DNA from: SAR324 cluster bacterium
GTDB lineage: Bacteria; SAR324; NAC60-12
Length of the DNA stretch: 64,000 nucleotides
Direction: 5' to 3'
Assembly: GCA_015232315.1 (NCBI GenBank)
Contig: JADFZZ010000006.1
Span: 30,600 to 94,599 of the forward strand
The first letter of the stretch is position 1. Each line of letters starts with the position of its first letter. The notes beneath the pieces were generated by a model that saw only the letters and a list, made by a program, of their open reading frames with translations, did not search any database and was not told where the DNA came from. Shown in pieces: positions 17,067 through 25,623 of this stretch. Made by a program: the position numbers and the translations under genes.

Positions 17067-19823
17067 ATGCCTCGTTTATTTGCTATTGATTCCATGGCCA
17101 TTTTGTATCGCAGTTATTTTGCGATGATCAGGTCTCCGCTGATCAATTCAAAAGGACTCAATACCAGTGGTGTCTTTGGATTTTTGACACAAATCATCAA
17201 AGTGATTGAAGAGGAATCCCCTGATTATCTGGCAGTCGTTTCTGATTCGATTGAGCCCACATTCAGGCATCAGCGTTTTCCTCAATACAAAGCAACCCGA
17301 GAAAAAATGCCTGAAGATCTGGTCACACAACTGCCCTATCTTTCCCGTCTGGTTCATGCGCTGAACCTTCCTTATCTGATCATGCCCGGTTATGAAGCCG
17401 ATGACATCATCGGTACCCTGATGCGAGTGTGCGATGAACACGATATCGAAGGCATTATGGTGACCAGTGATAAAGATTATATGCAACTGATCTCTGATAA
17501 ACGAATCATGTTGAACCATAAACAGGAAAAAATCAGAGCGCCACAAGTCCGTGAAAAATTTGGCTGTGCCCCCCATCAGGTGATTGAGGTCCTTGGACTC
17601 ATGGGTGACAGTTCAGACAATGTTCCAGGCGTGCGAGGCATCGGTGAAAAAACCGCGATCAAGCTCATTCAGGACTATGGAAGCATTGATAATATTTACA
17701 AAAATCTGGAAACAATTCAGGGAGCCAAGCTTCGTGAAAATCTGGAAAACGGCAGAGAGCTGGCTTTTCTTTCCAGAGAACTGGTAACAATCCATTGTGA
17801 AGTCCCGATAGCGTTGGATTTGGAGTCATTGCATCTTGATAAGACACGACTTCACAACAACCCTGAATTTCATGAAATTCTAAAGGAACTTGAATTCAAA
17901 TCATTCATTAAACGGTTTTCGGTCGTTCCATCATCCACCGCTGACGCCCCCCCCCCCAACAAGCCCCCCGCAGAGACGCTTCAGCGTTCGGAACAGTCTG
18001 AATCGTCGCCCGCCATTGAACACGACACTATCTGTCATTGCGTAAAAAAAATTGAAACCTGGAACCAGGTCGCAAAAAACATTCGACAGACAAAAATGTT
18101 CAGTTTCAATGTTTGGCCTGTGGGAACCGTTCCTATGAAAAATGATCAAATTGAAGGTATCGCGGTCAGTTACGACTCCAATGAAGTTTGGTATCTGGAT
18201 TCAGAGTTGATTCAATCATCATACTCCAAAGTGATGTCTGTTTTTAAAGATCTGATGGAAGATCCTGCTATCACCAAGACAGGATTCGATTTGAAAGAGC
18301 GATTCCACCTGTTGATGGAATCAAATATTGTTCCCCAAGCCCCATTTTTTGATGTGATTGTGGCAAACCACCTGTTGGAACCTGTTTCCAAAAAACAGAA
18401 TACGCTGGAATATCTGATTGAAAGCAGATTGTGCTGGAAAACAGGCCAGATTTCTCGAAAACAACCCGAAATGCAACTGTCTTTACTGCCTGATGAAGCA
18501 CCCGAAATTGATATGCATTGCAGAAATATTGATGGCGCTCGTGACTTATTTGTTTTACTGCGGGAACAATTGATTCAGTCTGGTATGTGGGATTCATTTC
18601 AGACCGTTGAAATGCCTCTACTTTCTGTTCTGGTAGAGATTGAGCACAATGGCGTATCCATTGACACTTCACAATTGTCTGCAATTTCAATCGAGTTTGA
18701 AGAACGTTTAGAACAAATTTCCGCACAGGTTTTTCACCTTGCAGGAGAATCATTTAACATCAACTCTGTTCCTGATTTGCAGAAAATTCTGTATGAAAAA
18801 ATGAATCTGCATCAAATATGCGGAATACGTCCCAGAAAAATCAAAATCGGAAATCAAATGTCAACCGATGAAGAAACTCTGGAAAAAATGCTGGAGCATC
18901 CCTTACCCCAAAAGATTCTGGAATATCGGGAACTGAACAAACTAAAGAATACATACATTGATCAATTGCCAACCTTTGTGAACAAGACAACAGGCCAAAT
19001 TCATGCGTCCTTTCATCAAACGGTCACAGCGACCGGGCGCCTGTCTTCAGAAAACCCCAATTTACAGAACATTCCTGTCAGAACCATTGAAGGGCGCAGA
19101 ATCCGCAAAGTATTCATCCCGTCTTCAGCCGAAAAAATTCTTATTTCAGCCGATTACAGTCAGATTGAATTGCGTATCGTTGCCCATTACTCTAAAGATC
19201 CCACTTTTTTAAAGGCTTATCGGGAAAATCAGGATATTCATGCGTTGACAGCCTCTGCTATTTTTAATGTTCCGATTGAAGATGTTTCCCGTGAGATGCG
19301 TTCCAGAGCCAAGGAAGTAAATTTTGGACTGATTTATCGTATGGGCCCTGAACGCCTTTCTGTCGTTACTCAGACTTCCAAATCGCAGGCAAAAGAATTT
19401 ATTGAAAAATTTTTTCTTCGTTATCAGACAATCCATGCCTTACAGGAACAATTCATGGAACAGGCCAGAAAAGAAGGCTATAGTCTGACTTTGATGGGAC
19501 GTCGCCGATATCTTCCTGAAATCAACGGAAAGGGACTTGCCAGAAGTCTTGCGGAAGGCGCGGCTGTCAATACTCCGATCCAGGGATCTGCCGCTGAAAT
19601 AATAAAACTGGCCATGATTCGGATTCATGAACGTATTAAAAAACTGAAAATGCGTTCCAAAATGATTTTGACAGTTCATGATGAACTCGTATTTGACGCA
19701 TTTGAAGATGAAGAATCACAACTAACCCAAGTGATAAAAGAAAATATGGAAAACGTAGTCACACTGGAAGTACCACTCGTGGTTGAGGTCGGAAGAGCGC
19801 ATAATTGGCTTGAAGCCCATTGA
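17067..19823 (+). CDS. polA: DNA polymerase I, probably without proofreading
   Basis: 918 residues. The order is an N-terminal 5'-nuclease (1-290, opening RLFAIDSMAILYRSYFA), a Pro/Ser-rich linker near 293-320, a 3'-5' exonuclease-like domain and a family A polymerase. The polymerase motifs are intact: ISADYSQIELR (A), RSRAKEVNFGLIYRMG (B) and LTVHDELVFD (C). In the exonuclease-like part the DxE motif is replaced (MFSFNVWP), and the GxNLKYD block reads GFDLKER, so most metal ligands are gone, as in Taq-type enzymes. An 11-C homopolymer (17947-17957) lies in the linker. The enzyme fills gaps and removes RNA primers. It is monocistronic by position. Confidence 0.97.
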   Translation: MPRLFAIDSMAILYRSYFAMIRSPLINSKGLNTSGVFGFLTQIIKVIEEESPDYLAVVSDSIEPTFRHQRFPQYKATREKMPEDLVTQLPYLSRLVHALNLPYLIMPGYEADDIIGTLMRVCDEHDIEGIMVTSDKDYMQLISDKRIMLNHKQEKIRAPQVREKFGCAPHQVIEVLGLMGDSSDNVPGVRGIGEKTAIKLIQDYGSIDNIYKNLETIQGAKLRENLENGRELAFLSRELVTIHCEVPIALDLESLHLDKTRLHNNPEFHEILKELEFKSFIKRFSVVPSSTADAPPPNKPPAETLQRSEQSESSPAIEHDTICHCVKKIETWNQVAKNIRQTKMFSFNVWPVGTVPMKNDQIEGIAVSYDSNEVWYLDSELIQSSYSKVMSVFKDLMEDPAITKTGFDLKERFHLLMESNIVPQAPFFDVIVANHLLEPVSKKQNTLEYLIESRLCWKTGQISRKQPEMQLSLLPDEAPEIDMHCRNIDGARDLFVLLREQLIQSGMWDSFQTVEMPLLSVLVEIEHNGVSIDTSQLSAISIEFEERLEQISAQVFHLAGESFNINSVPDLQKILYEKMNLHQICGIRPRKIKIGNQMSTDEETLEKMLEHPLPQKILEYRELNKLKNTYIDQLPTFVNKTTGQIHASFHQTVTATGRLSSENPNLQNIPVRTIEGRRIRKVFIPSSAEKILISADYSQIELRIVAHYSKDPTFLKAYRENQDIHALTASAIFNVPIEDVSREMRSRAKEVNFGLIYRMGPERLSVVTQTSKSQAKEFIEKFFLRYQTIHALQEQFMEQARKEGYSLTLMGRRRYLPEINGKGLARSLAEGAAVNTPIQGSAAEIIKLAMIRIHERIKKLKMRSKMILTVHDELVFDAFEDEESQLTQVIKENMENVVTLEVPLVVEVGRAHNWLEAH

Positions 19824-19975
19824 CAAATATGATCTGGAAATTTATAAAAACAATGTTAAAGAATCACAGAAAAGGTGTTGATACTCTTTCTTGAAAATGT
19901 TAGCTACACTTCAAAGAGCTATTTTCACGTGGTTATTTTGATAATCATTTTTATCTTTAATTGAGGAATGAACCG

Positions 19976-20428
19976 ATGGATTTGAAAATCACACAGGATG
20001 GCAACAAATTTACCCTGGATGGTATTATCAATGAGTTTGCTAAATTTCAGCCATTGTTTGACTTTGAAGGTCCGGAAATCATTCTGAACCTCAAAAACAT
20101 TTCCAGAATCAACTCCACCGGTGTTCGGGAATGGATCAATGCGATTGAAAAAATCAACACTGACATTGCAATATTTTTTGAAGATTGTCCTCCCGTGGTG
20201 GTCTATCAAATGACCATGATTCCAAACTTTACCGCACGAGCCAAAGTATTGTCAGTTTATGCGCCGTTTTATTGCGCTGAATGTGGAAATCAGGAAGATA
20301 TTCTGATCACAATGGAAGGTTTCAATCTGGATGAGGGGCTTCCGGAAGTGAAATGCAAGGAATGCGGAGAAGCAATGGAATTTGATGATGATGAAGAGTC
20401 CTATTTTTATTTCATGGAACTTTCCTGA
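19976..20428 (+). CDS. STAS-domain protein with C-terminal zinc ribbon
   Basis: 150 residues from the ATG at 19976 (GAGG 9 bases upstream). Residues 1-95 look like a STAS/anti-sigma-factor-antagonist fold; the loop NISRINSTGVREWI (42-55) sits where SpoIIAA-like proteins are phosphorylated, with Ser47 or Thr48 as candidate. Residues about 98-135 contain two CxxC pairs (CAECG, CKECG), a zinc ribbon, followed by an acidic tail. A role in partner-switch signalling is inferred from the fold. No kinase or phosphatase partner lies nearby. The gene ends 6 bases before the convergent recX. Confidence 0.72.
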   Translation: MDLKITQDGNKFTLDGIINEFAKFQPLFDFEGPEIILNLKNISRINSTGVREWINAIEKINTDIAIFFEDCPPVVVYQMTMIPNFTARAKVLSVYAPFYCAECGNQEDILITMEGFNLDEGLPEVKCKECGEAMEFDDDEESYFYFMELS

Positions 20429-20434
20429 TCGAAA

Positions 20435-21049
20435 CTATGATTCATTCAACACCTGATGAATGATCTCCCTGGAAAAACCTCGTGTGTAAAGTTTATTCCA
20501 CTGTTTTTGATAAGAAAGATTTTTAGAAGTTTTTTTGATCCACTCTAAATAATTCTTTGCCTTTTCAAGCCATAGATCATCATCTGCCTGTTCCCTTAAT
20601 AATTTTTCAGCCACTTCTTTTGAAATTCCCTTCTGCTGAGCTTCCGCAAGAATCATATACGACCCGCAATCTTTTCTTGTCAGACGTGAAGATATGAATG
20701 CCTCGGCATAACGTTCGTCACTTTGAAAAGCATGTTGCTTCAAATGTTGAAGGCATTTTTCAATCAAGTGTGTTTCCTGAAACCGTGTTGTGAGTTTTTG
20801 AAATAATTCTCTGGAAGAATGTTCTCGAACAGCCAGAAACTCCATCGCTTTACGATAGATTGCTGAATAAATCTGATCTTCTTTTAATTGGAAAACTGTT
20901 TCAACACTCAAACTGGACTGAAGTGTTAAGCCAAGATCATTCACTTTCTTTTCTGGAATCAACAACGAATCACCATCGTTCAATAACAGCAACATCATGT
21001 TTGCGCTTTTTTTTCGCAATTCAACTATAAATACTTCTTGATGAGTCAT
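20435..21049 (-). CDS. recX: RecA regulator RecX
   Basis: 204 residues. The RecX three-helix repeats begin near residue 60 (YRKAMEFLAVREHSSRELFQKL) and include LIEKCLQHLKQHAFQSDERYAEAFISSRL, the most typical block. RecX binds RecA filaments and limits recombination. It is not next to recA, which lies at 46.9 kb. The first 60 residues are variable in the family. The start ATG overlaps the start of the divergent trmB: both codons fall in 21041-21049. No clear ribosome site is visible, so a start at 21001 is possible. Confidence 0.88.
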   Translation of the reverse strand: MTHQEVFIVELRKKSANMMLLLLNDGDSLLIPEKKVNDLGLTLQSSLSVETVFQLKEDQIYSAIYRKAMEFLAVREHSSRELFQKLTTRFQETHLIEKCLQHLKQHAFQSDERYAEAFISSRLTRKDCGSYMILAEAQQKGISKEVAEKLLREQADDDLWLEKAKNYLEWIKKTSKNLSYQKQWNKLYTRGFSREIIHQVLNES

Positions 21050-21763
21050 AATCCGTCAATACCTTATCGTCCACAGGACAACCGAAATCTTCCCCGTGAA
21101 GTTTTTGAACGCAGGATTCAAAACAATCCCTATATCAGTCATATCTACGAGTATGAGTCATGGATTCTTCCTCATCCCGACCCCAAAGTTTTTCAACAAA
21201 CCTACCTGGCTGACAGAAAAAACGCAAAAAATCATGTTGAACTAGGCTGTGGTTCAGGACAATATCTGATGATGCTGAGCCAACAATATCCTCTTGATTA
21301 TTTTTATGGTTTTGAGATTCGATATAAACGAATCGTTCAGGCTGCCAGAAAACTTCAAAAACGGAATATTAACCACGTATTACTGATTAAAGACAAGGCT
21401 GAGTATCTTTCCGATTATTTTTCACCACGAAGCATTGATAGCCTGCATATCAATTTTCCAGATCCATGGGCTAAGGATTCTCAAAAAAAACATCGTTTAC
21501 TCAATGAAAACAATCTCTCCACCATTGCTCTTTTGTTGAAAGAAACAGGATATTTGTCGTTTAAAACGGATCATGGCGAATATTTTGAAAGCGTATTCAA
21601 CTTGATTCAAACAATGGCTTGTTACCAGGTTGCGGAATATACTCAGGATCTTCATCAAAGCCAATATAGTCCGCAAAATATCGAAACAGAATTTGAACAT
21701 TTATTTAAAACTAAAGGCAATCCGCCCATTTTCTACATGAAAATTGTGAGGCGCGCAGTTTAA
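21041..21763 (+). CDS. trmB: tRNA (guanine-N7-)-methyltransferase
   Basis: About 240 residues. This class I methyltransferase has HVELGCGSGQYLMML as the SAM loop and the TrmB-specific HINFPDPWAKDSQKKHRL, which positions the tRNA guanine-46 base. It makes m7G46 in the variable loop of tRNAs. The first 45 residues form a longer than usual N-terminal arm. The start lies inside the 5' end of recX on the other strand. rfbA starts 53 bases downstream. Confidence 0.93.
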   Translation: MSHNPSIPYRPQDNRNLPREVFERRIQNNPYISHIYEYESWILPHPDPKVFQQTYLADRKNAKNHVELGCGSGQYLMMLSQQYPLDYFYGFEIRYKRIVQAARKLQKRNINHVLLIKDKAEYLSDYFSPRSIDSLHINFPDPWAKDSQKKHRLLNENNLSTIALLLKETGYLSFKTDHGEYFESVFNLIQTMACYQVAEYTQDLHQSQYSPQNIETEFEHLFKTKGNPPIFYMKIVRRAV

Positions 21764-21815
21764 ACCTGAGGTATTTAACATCCTCTTTTTTCCTTAATCC
21801 TCAATGGAGCGGTTT

Positions 21816-22535
21816 ATGAAGGGTATCGTCTTGGCCGGAGGCACAGGCTCCCGGTTGTTTCCGTTAACCAAAGTCACCAACAAACACTTACTTCCTGTGG
21901 GCAACCAGCCCATGATTTTTCATCCGATTCAAAAACTGACAGAAGCTGGTATCGAGGAAATTCTGATTGTCACAGGCCTGGACCACATGGGAGATGTTGT
22001 CAATTTGCTGGGCAGCGGAAAAGATTTCAATTGTCGCTTCACTTACAAGGTTCAGGATGAAGCCGGTGGTATTGCCCAGGCACTGGGCCTGGCAGAGAAT
22101 TTTGCCGGTGGATCTCCAGTCTGCGTTATTCTTGGCGATAATATCTTTGAAGACTCCATTGCGCCTTATGTTAAAAATTTTCAAAAACAGGAAACCGGCG
22201 CTAAAATTCTGATCAAGGAAGTGCATGATCCTCATCGCTACGGTGTGGCCGAAATCCATGGAAATCTCATCGTCGGGATCGAGGAAAAACCACAAGAACC
22301 CAAATCATCTTACTGTGTCACCGGAATTTATATGTATGACGCTCAAGTATTCAAAGTGATTCCAGTGCTGAAACCGTCAAACCGCGGAGAACTGGAAATT
22401 ACTGATGTGAACAATTATTATCTCCATCAGAAACAAATGACCTTTGATATTCTTACCGGATGGTGGACCGATGCGGGGACTTTTCCTTCCTATCGTCTGG
22501 CAAATGAACTGGCTTTCAGTGAGGAGACAGCATGA
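21816..22535 (+). CDS. rfbA: Glucose-1-phosphate thymidylyltransferase, short form
   Basis: 239 residues from the ATG at 21816 (GGAG upstream). The nucleotidyltransferase signature KGIVLAGGTGSRLFPLT opens the protein; NKHLLPVGNQPM and ILGDNIFED complete the dTTP and metal site. It makes dTDP-glucose from dTTP and glucose-1-phosphate for deoxysugar synthesis. The protein is about 50 residues shorter than enteric RmlA and lacks the C-terminal helical part, as in the short RmlA-like class. It overlaps rfbB by 4 bases (ATGA). Confidence 0.88.
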   Translation: MKGIVLAGGTGSRLFPLTKVTNKHLLPVGNQPMIFHPIQKLTEAGIEEILIVTGLDHMGDVVNLLGSGKDFNCRFTYKVQDEAGGIAQALGLAENFAGGSPVCVILGDNIFEDSIAPYVKNFQKQETGAKILIKEVHDPHRYGVAEIHGNLIVGIEEKPQEPKSSYCVTGIYMYDAQVFKVIPVLKPSNRGELEITDVNNYYLHQKQMTFDILTGWWTDAGTFPSYRLANELAFSEETA

Positions 22536-23587
22536 GGATCATGATCACAGGCGGAGCCGGCTTTATTGGTTCCAATCTGATACTCCACTGGCTCCGAAAA
22601 CACCCGGACGATGTCGTAATCAATTTTGACAAACTGACATATGCTGGCAATTTGCTGAATCTTGCCAGCATCCAGGATCTTGCCGGTTATCAGTTTGTTA
22701 AAGGCGATCTTTGCAATATCTCAGAAATTGAAGCCGTATTTGAAAAATATTCGGTAGACGCAGTGATCCATCTGGCCGCTGAATCCCATGTGGACCGTAG
22801 CATCCTTGGTCCGGGTGAATTCATTCAGACCAATATTGTTGGAACTTGGAATCTAATCGAAACCGCTCGAAAATATTGGAAGAACGATCTCTCTGGACAC
22901 CGTTTCCATCATGTCAGCACCGATGAAGTTTATGGAACTCTTGGCGAAACTGGTTTTTTTACAGAAGATACACCCTATGCGCCTAATTCGCCCTATTCCG
23001 CCTCAAAAGCCTCCAGCGACCATATTGTAAGAGCCTATCACCACACCTATGGCATGAATGTGGTAACCACCAACTGCTCCAATAATTACGGTCCTTATCA
23101 ATTTCCCGAAAAGTTATTGCCGCTACTGATTAAAAACTGCATGGAAAAACGCCCTGTCCCAGTGTATGGCAACGGTTCCAATATCCGTGACTGGCTGTAT
23201 GTGAAGGATCATTGTGACGCAATCGAAACAGCTTTTTGTAAAGGGAAAACTGGCGAAAGCTATAATATTGGTGGTCTGAATGAATGGAAAAATATTGATA
23301 TCGTTCATTATGTCTGTCGCAAGCTGGACACGATTCTTGATCGATCCGGAGCTGAATCCTGCCTGAATCTGATCACCTTTGTCAAAGATCGTCCAGGACA
23401 TGATCAGCGTTATGCCATTGATGCCTCTAAAATTGAAAAAGAACTGGGATGGAAACCCAAATACAACTTTGAAGAGGGAATTAATGAGACCATTGACTGG
23501 TACATGAAAAACCAGGATTGGGTTCAAAAAGTCACAACTGGTACTTACCGTGATTATTATGAACGGCAATACAATCAACAGCCATAA
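22532..23587 (+). CDS. rfbB: dTDP-glucose 4,6-dehydratase
   Basis: 351 residues. This extended short-chain dehydrogenase has ITGGAGFIGSNL as the NAD loop, VSTDEVYGTL with the catalytic Thr-Asp-Glu, and YSASKASSDH as the YxxxK pair. It converts dTDP-glucose to dTDP-4-keto-6-deoxyglucose. Coupled to rfbA by a 4-base overlap. rfbC and rfbD (epimerase and reductase for rhamnose) are not in the window, so the final sugar is open. Confidence 0.95.
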   Translation: MRIMITGGAGFIGSNLILHWLRKHPDDVVINFDKLTYAGNLLNLASIQDLAGYQFVKGDLCNISEIEAVFEKYSVDAVIHLAAESHVDRSILGPGEFIQTNIVGTWNLIETARKYWKNDLSGHRFHHVSTDEVYGTLGETGFFTEDTPYAPNSPYSASKASSDHIVRAYHHTYGMNVVTTNCSNNYGPYQFPEKLLPLLIKNCMEKRPVPVYGNGSNIRDWLYVKDHCDAIETAFCKGKTGESYNIGGLNEWKNIDIVHYVCRKLDTILDRSGAESCLNLITFVKDRPGHDQRYAIDASKIEKELGWKPKYNFEEGINETIDWYMKNQDWVQKVTTGTYRDYYERQYNQQP

Positions 23588-24545
23588 AACTGCCGATTGC
23601 AATAAATCTCAGGATAATCACCGATACATACCATTTTCACAATCGGATAATGCTGCCAGTTTTTTACTGAGGGATGCCTATGTTTGTGCTGACGATGGTC
23701 TCGTAGAACATGATGGAATATTGTATTTTCATTTTCAGCACTATACGTGGGACTTACTGAATCCTGAAAAAAATCCTGCGCAGGGAGAACGCAAAAGACG
23801 TGTCTTCCGACGAATGGCTGAAGGAACTGTTGATAAAACACAGGCCCAATGGCTTTCCGGAAAATATATTCTAGGCATCAGTCCATTTATCAACAGTTAT
23901 TATCATTTTATCTGTGATCTGCTGCCATATTTGACTCAGGCTCCCCCCTGGCCGTTGTTGATTCCAGCCCATTTACCTCCTTATTATGTAGCGTTTTTGC
24001 AACAGTGCGGCATTTTGACACTCACACTGTCTCCTCATCAGGTTTATCGGATCGAACAATTACTGATTCCGATGCGAACCATTCCTGATTGGAACGAATC
24101 AAAAATTTTAGTATTACAAAAATATTTTGATTCTCTCATCCCCAACAAGACTGAGAAACCACCATTCCGGAGAATTTATATTTCAAGAAAACTGGTACGA
24201 AGACGTCACTTGGTCAATGAAGAATCATTGTTGCCGCTCTTTCAAAAATATGGTTTTGTCAGAGTATTTATGGAAAAGCTGACCATCCGGGAACAAATCA
24301 TGCTAATACGGGAAACATCTCATCTGATAACCCCCCATGGTGCGGCACTGGTCAATGTATTATTTGCTCACAAGGATCTGCGTTTACTTGAAATAAGACC
24401 GACGCTCAGCAGCGGACAATTCTGCTTTGAAGCCTTATGCAAATTCGGTTGGCCTGGGTACGAATATATTGTACCACCCCAAAAACCTGAATTTGTTTTG
24501 GATATTGAACTCTTAAAAAATGTTTTGGAACAATGGTTTGCCTAA
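23559..24545 (+). CDS. Glycosyltransferase family 61 (DUF563) protein
   Basis: About 328 residues from the ATG at 23559, overlapping the end of rfbB by 29 bases. The C-terminal half has the GT61 pattern: RRIYISRKLVRRRHLVNE, a basic strand with the NE pair, then KYGFVRVFMEKLTIREQIMLI and the HGAALVNVLFA motif. Members add sugars during capsule or O-antigen synthesis. Its position right after rfbA-rfbB suggests it uses or decorates the dTDP-sugar made by them, which is inference. No signal peptide; probably cytoplasmic or peripheral to the inner membrane. Confidence 0.85.
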   Translation: MNGNTINSHKTADCNKSQDNHRYIPFSQSDNAASFLLRDAYVCADDGLVEHDGILYFHFQHYTWDLLNPEKNPAQGERKRRVFRRMAEGTVDKTQAQWLSGKYILGISPFINSYYHFICDLLPYLTQAPPWPLLIPAHLPPYYVAFLQQCGILTLTLSPHQVYRIEQLLIPMRTIPDWNESKILVLQKYFDSLIPNKTEKPPFRRIYISRKLVRRRHLVNEESLLPLFQKYGFVRVFMEKLTIREQIMLIRETSHLITPHGAALVNVLFAHKDLRLLEIRPTLSSGQFCFEALCKFGWPGYEYIVPPQKPEFVLDIELLKNVLEQWFA

Positions 24546-24566
24546 ACTGTTTCCAGAGGAGGATTG

Positions 24567-24917
24567 ATGGCTCTCAAGACTGGAGAAAATGCGTTTATCA
24601 TCCTGATGGAAACAGCCAGAGAAGATCCGCAGATAAGACAGCAACTGCTAAATCTTCTCAAAATAGACTCGTTCAATCGCCAATCCATGCTGAATACCTT
24701 TATGGAAGAAATGAGAATGAAGGGTGCTTCGTCTGAATTTATTGAAGCAGTGTCGTATCTGAAAGAAGAACATATCGCTGAAAAAGCGATTCAATTGATC
24801 ACTGATGTCCGGCATCCAGTAATGCAACCACGATTATTAAATGGTTACTTGCTCTGGCTATTGATTATACTGGTCTGTCTGACAGTGTTTATTTTTTTTG
24901 GAAATATGATCAGGTGA
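24567..24917 (+). CDS. Small protein with one C-terminal membrane helix
   Basis: 116 residues, start chosen by GAGGAGG 4 bases upstream. Residues 1-85 are helical and charged; a single strongly hydrophobic segment (LLWLLIILVCLTVFIFFGNMI, about 93-113) ends the protein, giving a tail-anchored layout. I do not recognise the family. It follows the polysaccharide genes by 21 bases and its stop overlaps the next start by one base, so the two are probably translated together. Confidence 0.65.
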   Translation: MALKTGENAFIILMETAREDPQIRQQLLNLLKIDSFNRQSMLNTFMEEMRMKGASSEFIEAVSYLKEEHIAEKAIQLITDVRHPVMQPRLLNGYLLWLLIILVCLTVFIFFGNMIR

Positions 24918-25615
24918 TGACAATGTGGTCCCCTTTCGGCAAAAAACAAAAATCAATGAGTCGATTTTCTCATGAAACATCCCGGCAGGACTGGGAAAAT
25001 TTGCTCAATGAACTCTTCGACCTGGTGGTCAACTCTTGGAAAAATGGACTGGCTGTGATTTCCAACACCACCCAGAAAGGCATGGAAGATCCCACCGGAA
25101 CTGTAACCATCAATCTCTGCTATCGTCTTAAAGAAGGACTTGATCCTGTGTTGAAGCAGGTCATTTCTCAATTCAACCGATCGGAATTTGAACGTATTTT
25201 CATCCTCGGAAGCAAAAATAAACCTGACTTGTCCGATTGCTATTCGCTGAAAAATCTTGGTCTCCCCAATAACACTCTGGTTTATCTGATCACACAAGCC
25301 AACAGCAAATCTGGAGAAAGAAAAAAAGCACTACTGGCATTTGCAGGCCCCTGTATCAAAAAAGATCTGGAGCAGAAACTTCTCAAGGCCACTGAAATTA
25401 TCGGTAGCTCTGAAAGAATTCGTGAGATAGCCCCTGCGGCATCGATTCCACCCGCATTAAAACCAACCCAATTACGAAAGGTCAAACCTGCTCAAATCAA
25501 GGACCGTTTGAACTATCTGGAAAGCAAGGATGTGCTGAATTCCATGGAACAAAAAGAAAAGCAGGCTCTTGAGGATTTTCTAATGCATATGTTCAAAACC
25601 TCTGTGAACAAATAG
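24917..25615 (+). CDS. Hypothetical soluble protein
   Basis: About 232 residues, ATG overlapping the previous stop (TGATG). I recognise no family. The first 35 residues are basic; residues about 40-150 look alpha/beta (FERIFILGSKNKPD, NNTLVYLITQAN); the last 40 residues are helical and charged (LESKDVLNSMEQKEKQALEDFL). No membrane segment or signal is present. With the tail-anchored neighbour it may form a small membrane-associated complex, an inference from coupling alone. Confidence 0.6.
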   Translation: MTMWSPFGKKQKSMSRFSHETSRQDWENLLNELFDLVVNSWKNGLAVISNTTQKGMEDPTGTVTINLCYRLKEGLDPVLKQVISQFNRSEFERIFILGSKNKPDLSDCYSLKNLGLPNNTLVYLITQANSKSGERKKALLAFAGPCIKKDLEQKLLKATEIIGSSERIREIAPAASIPPALKPTQLRKVKPAQIKDRLNYLESKDVLNSMEQKEKQALEDFLMHMFKTSVNK

Positions 25616-25623
25616 AAACTGTT

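Noticed and set aside
19926..19936. TTTTCACGTGG, partly like parS
   Set aside because: The right half does not match the consensus; another CACGTG near 60015 is also within a gene and lacks the arms.
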